From contig NZ_ANBE01000009.1 of NCBI RefSeq assembly GCF_000341145.1, positions 90,197 through 154,196 on the forward strand: DNA of 64,000 nucleotides, read 5' to 3'. The translations under genes were made by a program, and so were the position numbers. Shown here one piece after another: positions 62,595 through 64,000 of the stretch (position 1 is its first letter; each line of letters starts with the position of its first letter). The DNA comes from Nocardiopsis xinjiangensis YIM 90004 (GTDB lineage: Bacteria; Actinomycetota; Actinomycetes; Streptosporangiales; Streptosporangiaceae). The notes below the pieces were generated by a model. The model had not been told where the DNA came from, searched no databases, and saw nothing but the letters and a program-made list of their open reading frames with translations.

Positions 62595-64000
62595 GTGCGA
62601 CTGATCGTGGAGAACCGGTTCGCGCTGTTCGGGCTGGTCGTGTTGTCCCTGGCGGCCCTGCTCGGCGCCGCCCTCCTCACCCGCCCGCTCACCGCCGAGG
62701 TGGGGGTGAGCGAGGCCGGGGCGGTGCGTCCGGACCGTGCCGTGCGGGTGTGTCCCCAACCCCATGAGGACTCCGACGCCGACAGCGCTGCCGCGGCCTT
62801 CGCCCCGAGGGTGAGCCGTGACGACGAGGGCGAGTTGTGGGCCGTGCCCGTTTCCGGGACCCCCGACGGGGAGGACGGTGCAGACGCCGACGAGGACACC
62901 CGCGCCACACCCGGCCCCGGCGCCGACCACCTCGACGAGGACGACCTCATCGGGGAACAGATCACCGAACCCGGCCTGGTCTGGAGCACCGGGACCGACG
63001 AGGCCGACGACCCCACCGCCGTGCACGCCGCAGGAGACCTCGCCTCCGGACTCGAGGTGTCCCAGGTCACCTCCTCCGACGACGAGGCCACCGAGGTCGT
63101 GTGCGCCCAGCCCTCCATCGGTACGTGGTTCGCCCTGCCCGGCGGTGACGACCCCGACGGCGTGGACCTGGACGGCCTCACCGCGCACCTGGCCAACCCC
63201 GAGGACTTCCGCGCCACCGTCAACGTGGACATCTACACCGCCGACGGCCCCTCCCATTCCCCGGAGAGCCGCGGGATCCCCTTGGGCCCGGGGGAATCCA
63301 CCGAACTCGACCTGACCGAGTCGGTGCACAGCACGAGCGCAGCCGGGGTCCACGTGCGCACCAGCACCGGGCGGGTCGCCGCGTCCCTGCTGGCCGAGCA
63401 CTCCTCGGGCGGGACCGACTGGGTCAACCCCACCACCGGACCGGCCGAGAACGCGGTCGTGCCCGGGGTGCCCGGGGGCGAAGGTGTGCGCCGTCTCCTG
63501 CTCGCCGCCCCCGGGGACGAACCCGTCACCGCACAGGTGCACGTGCTGACCTCCGAGCGTGCGGAGGAGGACGGCGAGAACGGGGGCGACGGGGCCGGGA
63601 CGCCCGGTGACCCGTACACGGTCACCGTTCCCCCGGCCGCGTCCGCGTGGCTCTCCCTCGAGAGCGCTCTGGCGGAGGAGCCCGGCACGGCCGTGATCGA
63701 GGCGGACGGCGAGGTGGTCGCGGGCGCCGTCGCCGAGACCGACGGTGGTTCCGAGACCGCCTACAGCGCCGCCGCCGACCCGCTCAGCAGGCCGCTGGAC
63801 ACCATGGCGGTGCTCCCGGACGTGCCGCGCGAGGCCGAGACCGAGGTCGTGGTGGGTGCCACCGAGCGCGACACCGAGATCATGGCCACGCCCGTGGGCG
63901 ACGAGGGCGACCAGGGCGACGCCGTCAAACTGAGGATCCCCGCCGGAACCACACAGGTGCTGGGCACCGACACCGAGGACGTGGCCTGGGAGCCGCCGCC
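62595..64000 (+). CDS. DUF5719 family secreted/membrane-anchored protein (partial)
   Basis: The frame starts at GTG 62595, two bases after the glycosyltransferase stop, and runs off the window (468 codons visible). One N-terminal membrane helix (LFGLVVLSLAALLGAALL) anchors a large extracytoplasmic part with an acidic Asp/Glu-rich stretch (about 90-120), then DUF5719 features such as WVNPTTGPAENAVVPGVPGG and RRLLLAAPGDEPVTAQVHVL. The fixed pairing with the upstream GT2 suggests a joint role in the envelope. Confidence 0.83.
   Translation, partial: MRLIVENRFALFGLVVLSLAALLGAALLTRPLTAEVGVSEAGAVRPDRAVRVCPQPHEDSDADSAAAAFAPRVSRDDEGELWAVPVSGTPDGEDGADADEDTRATPGPGADHLDEDDLIGEQITEPGLVWSTGTDEADDPTAVHAAGDLASGLEVSQVTSSDDEATEVVCAQPSIGTWFALPGGDDPDGVDLDGLTAHLANPEDFRATVNVDIYTADGPSHSPESRGIPLGPGESTELDLTESVHSTSAAGVHVRTSTGRVAASLLAEHSSGGTDWVNPTTGPAENAVVPGVPGGEGVRRLLLAAPGDEPVTAQVHVLTSERAEEDGENGGDGAGTPGDPYTVTVPPAASAWLSLESALAEEPGTAVIEADGEVVAGAVAETDGGSETAYSAAADPLSRPLDTMAVLPDVPREAETEVVVGATERDTEIMATPVGDEGDQGDAVKLRIPAGTTQVLGTDTEDVAWEPP

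Overview
The window is high-GC (roughly 70%) actinobacterial chromosome. Evidence includes WhiB-family regulators, an AdnAB helicase-nuclease pair, mycoredoxin, coenzyme F420 genes, GTG/TTG starts and leaderless-looking promoters. Gene content and order point to Nocardiopsis or a close relative in the Nocardiopsaceae. The strongest clue is a cyclodipeptide locus at 50.9-54.6 kb laid out like the nocazine pathway described from Nocardiopsis dassonvillei. Genus is an inference; no search could be run.

Region 1 (1-29 kb) is an old actinobacterial housekeeping block, also recognisable in mycobacteria. It holds a TetR regulator, moeZ, an alkyltransferase-like DNA-repair protein, adnA-adnB (double-strand-break resection), an M20 dipeptidase, nudC, an ANTAR protein, mycoredoxin, uvrD2 and a TesB thioesterase. 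These are followed by whiB7 (wblC) with a ~640-nt regulated leader, a YgjP-type metallopeptidase, a Nudix/zincin operon, an epimerase, moaE, a Lon-like PDZ protease, a PPA1309-type protein and a UPF0182 membrane protein.

Region 2 (29-41 kb) opens with two identical initiator tRNA(fMet) genes, each with its own promoter and terminator. Then come a lipoprotein, hisN, a second TetR, a DUF2087 protein, rsgA-aroA (4-nt overlap), a cysteine desulfurase, a lipoprotein cyclophilin, a PLDc_N protein, a Scr1-type HTH regulator, an amidohydrolase with a leaderless-type promoter, a DUF3592 gene that looks frameshifted, and a TIGR03089 protein.

Region 3 (41.6-46.7 kb) is a glycan-assembly group: a polytopic GT-C-like protein, a polyprenyl-phosphate GT2, a GT4 and a UPF0104/LPG-synthase-type membrane protein.

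Region 4 (46.8-56.9 kb) carries F420 biosynthesis (fbiC at one end, fbiA-fbiB at the other). Between them lie a GH18 chitinase with a striking AT-rich palindrome at its promoter and a five-gene cyclodipeptide cluster: methyltransferase, CDPS (AlbC type), the two cyclodipeptide oxidase subunits (AlbB, AlbA) and a second methyltransferase. The logic is aminoacyl-tRNA -> cyclodipeptide -> dehydrogenated diketopiperazine -> methylated product.

Region 5 (57-64 kb) has a membrane protein with a Y/Q/G-rich repetitive tail, whiB (the sporulation-type WhiB) preceded by paired operator-like palindromes, a very large fused glycosyltransferase/membrane protein and the start of a DUF5719 protein that runs off the window.

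The observations most worth following are the CDPS cluster, the whiB7 leader with its 121-codon ORF and intrinsic terminator, the two palindromic regulatory elements (chitinase, whiB), and the apparent frameshift in the DUF3592 gene.
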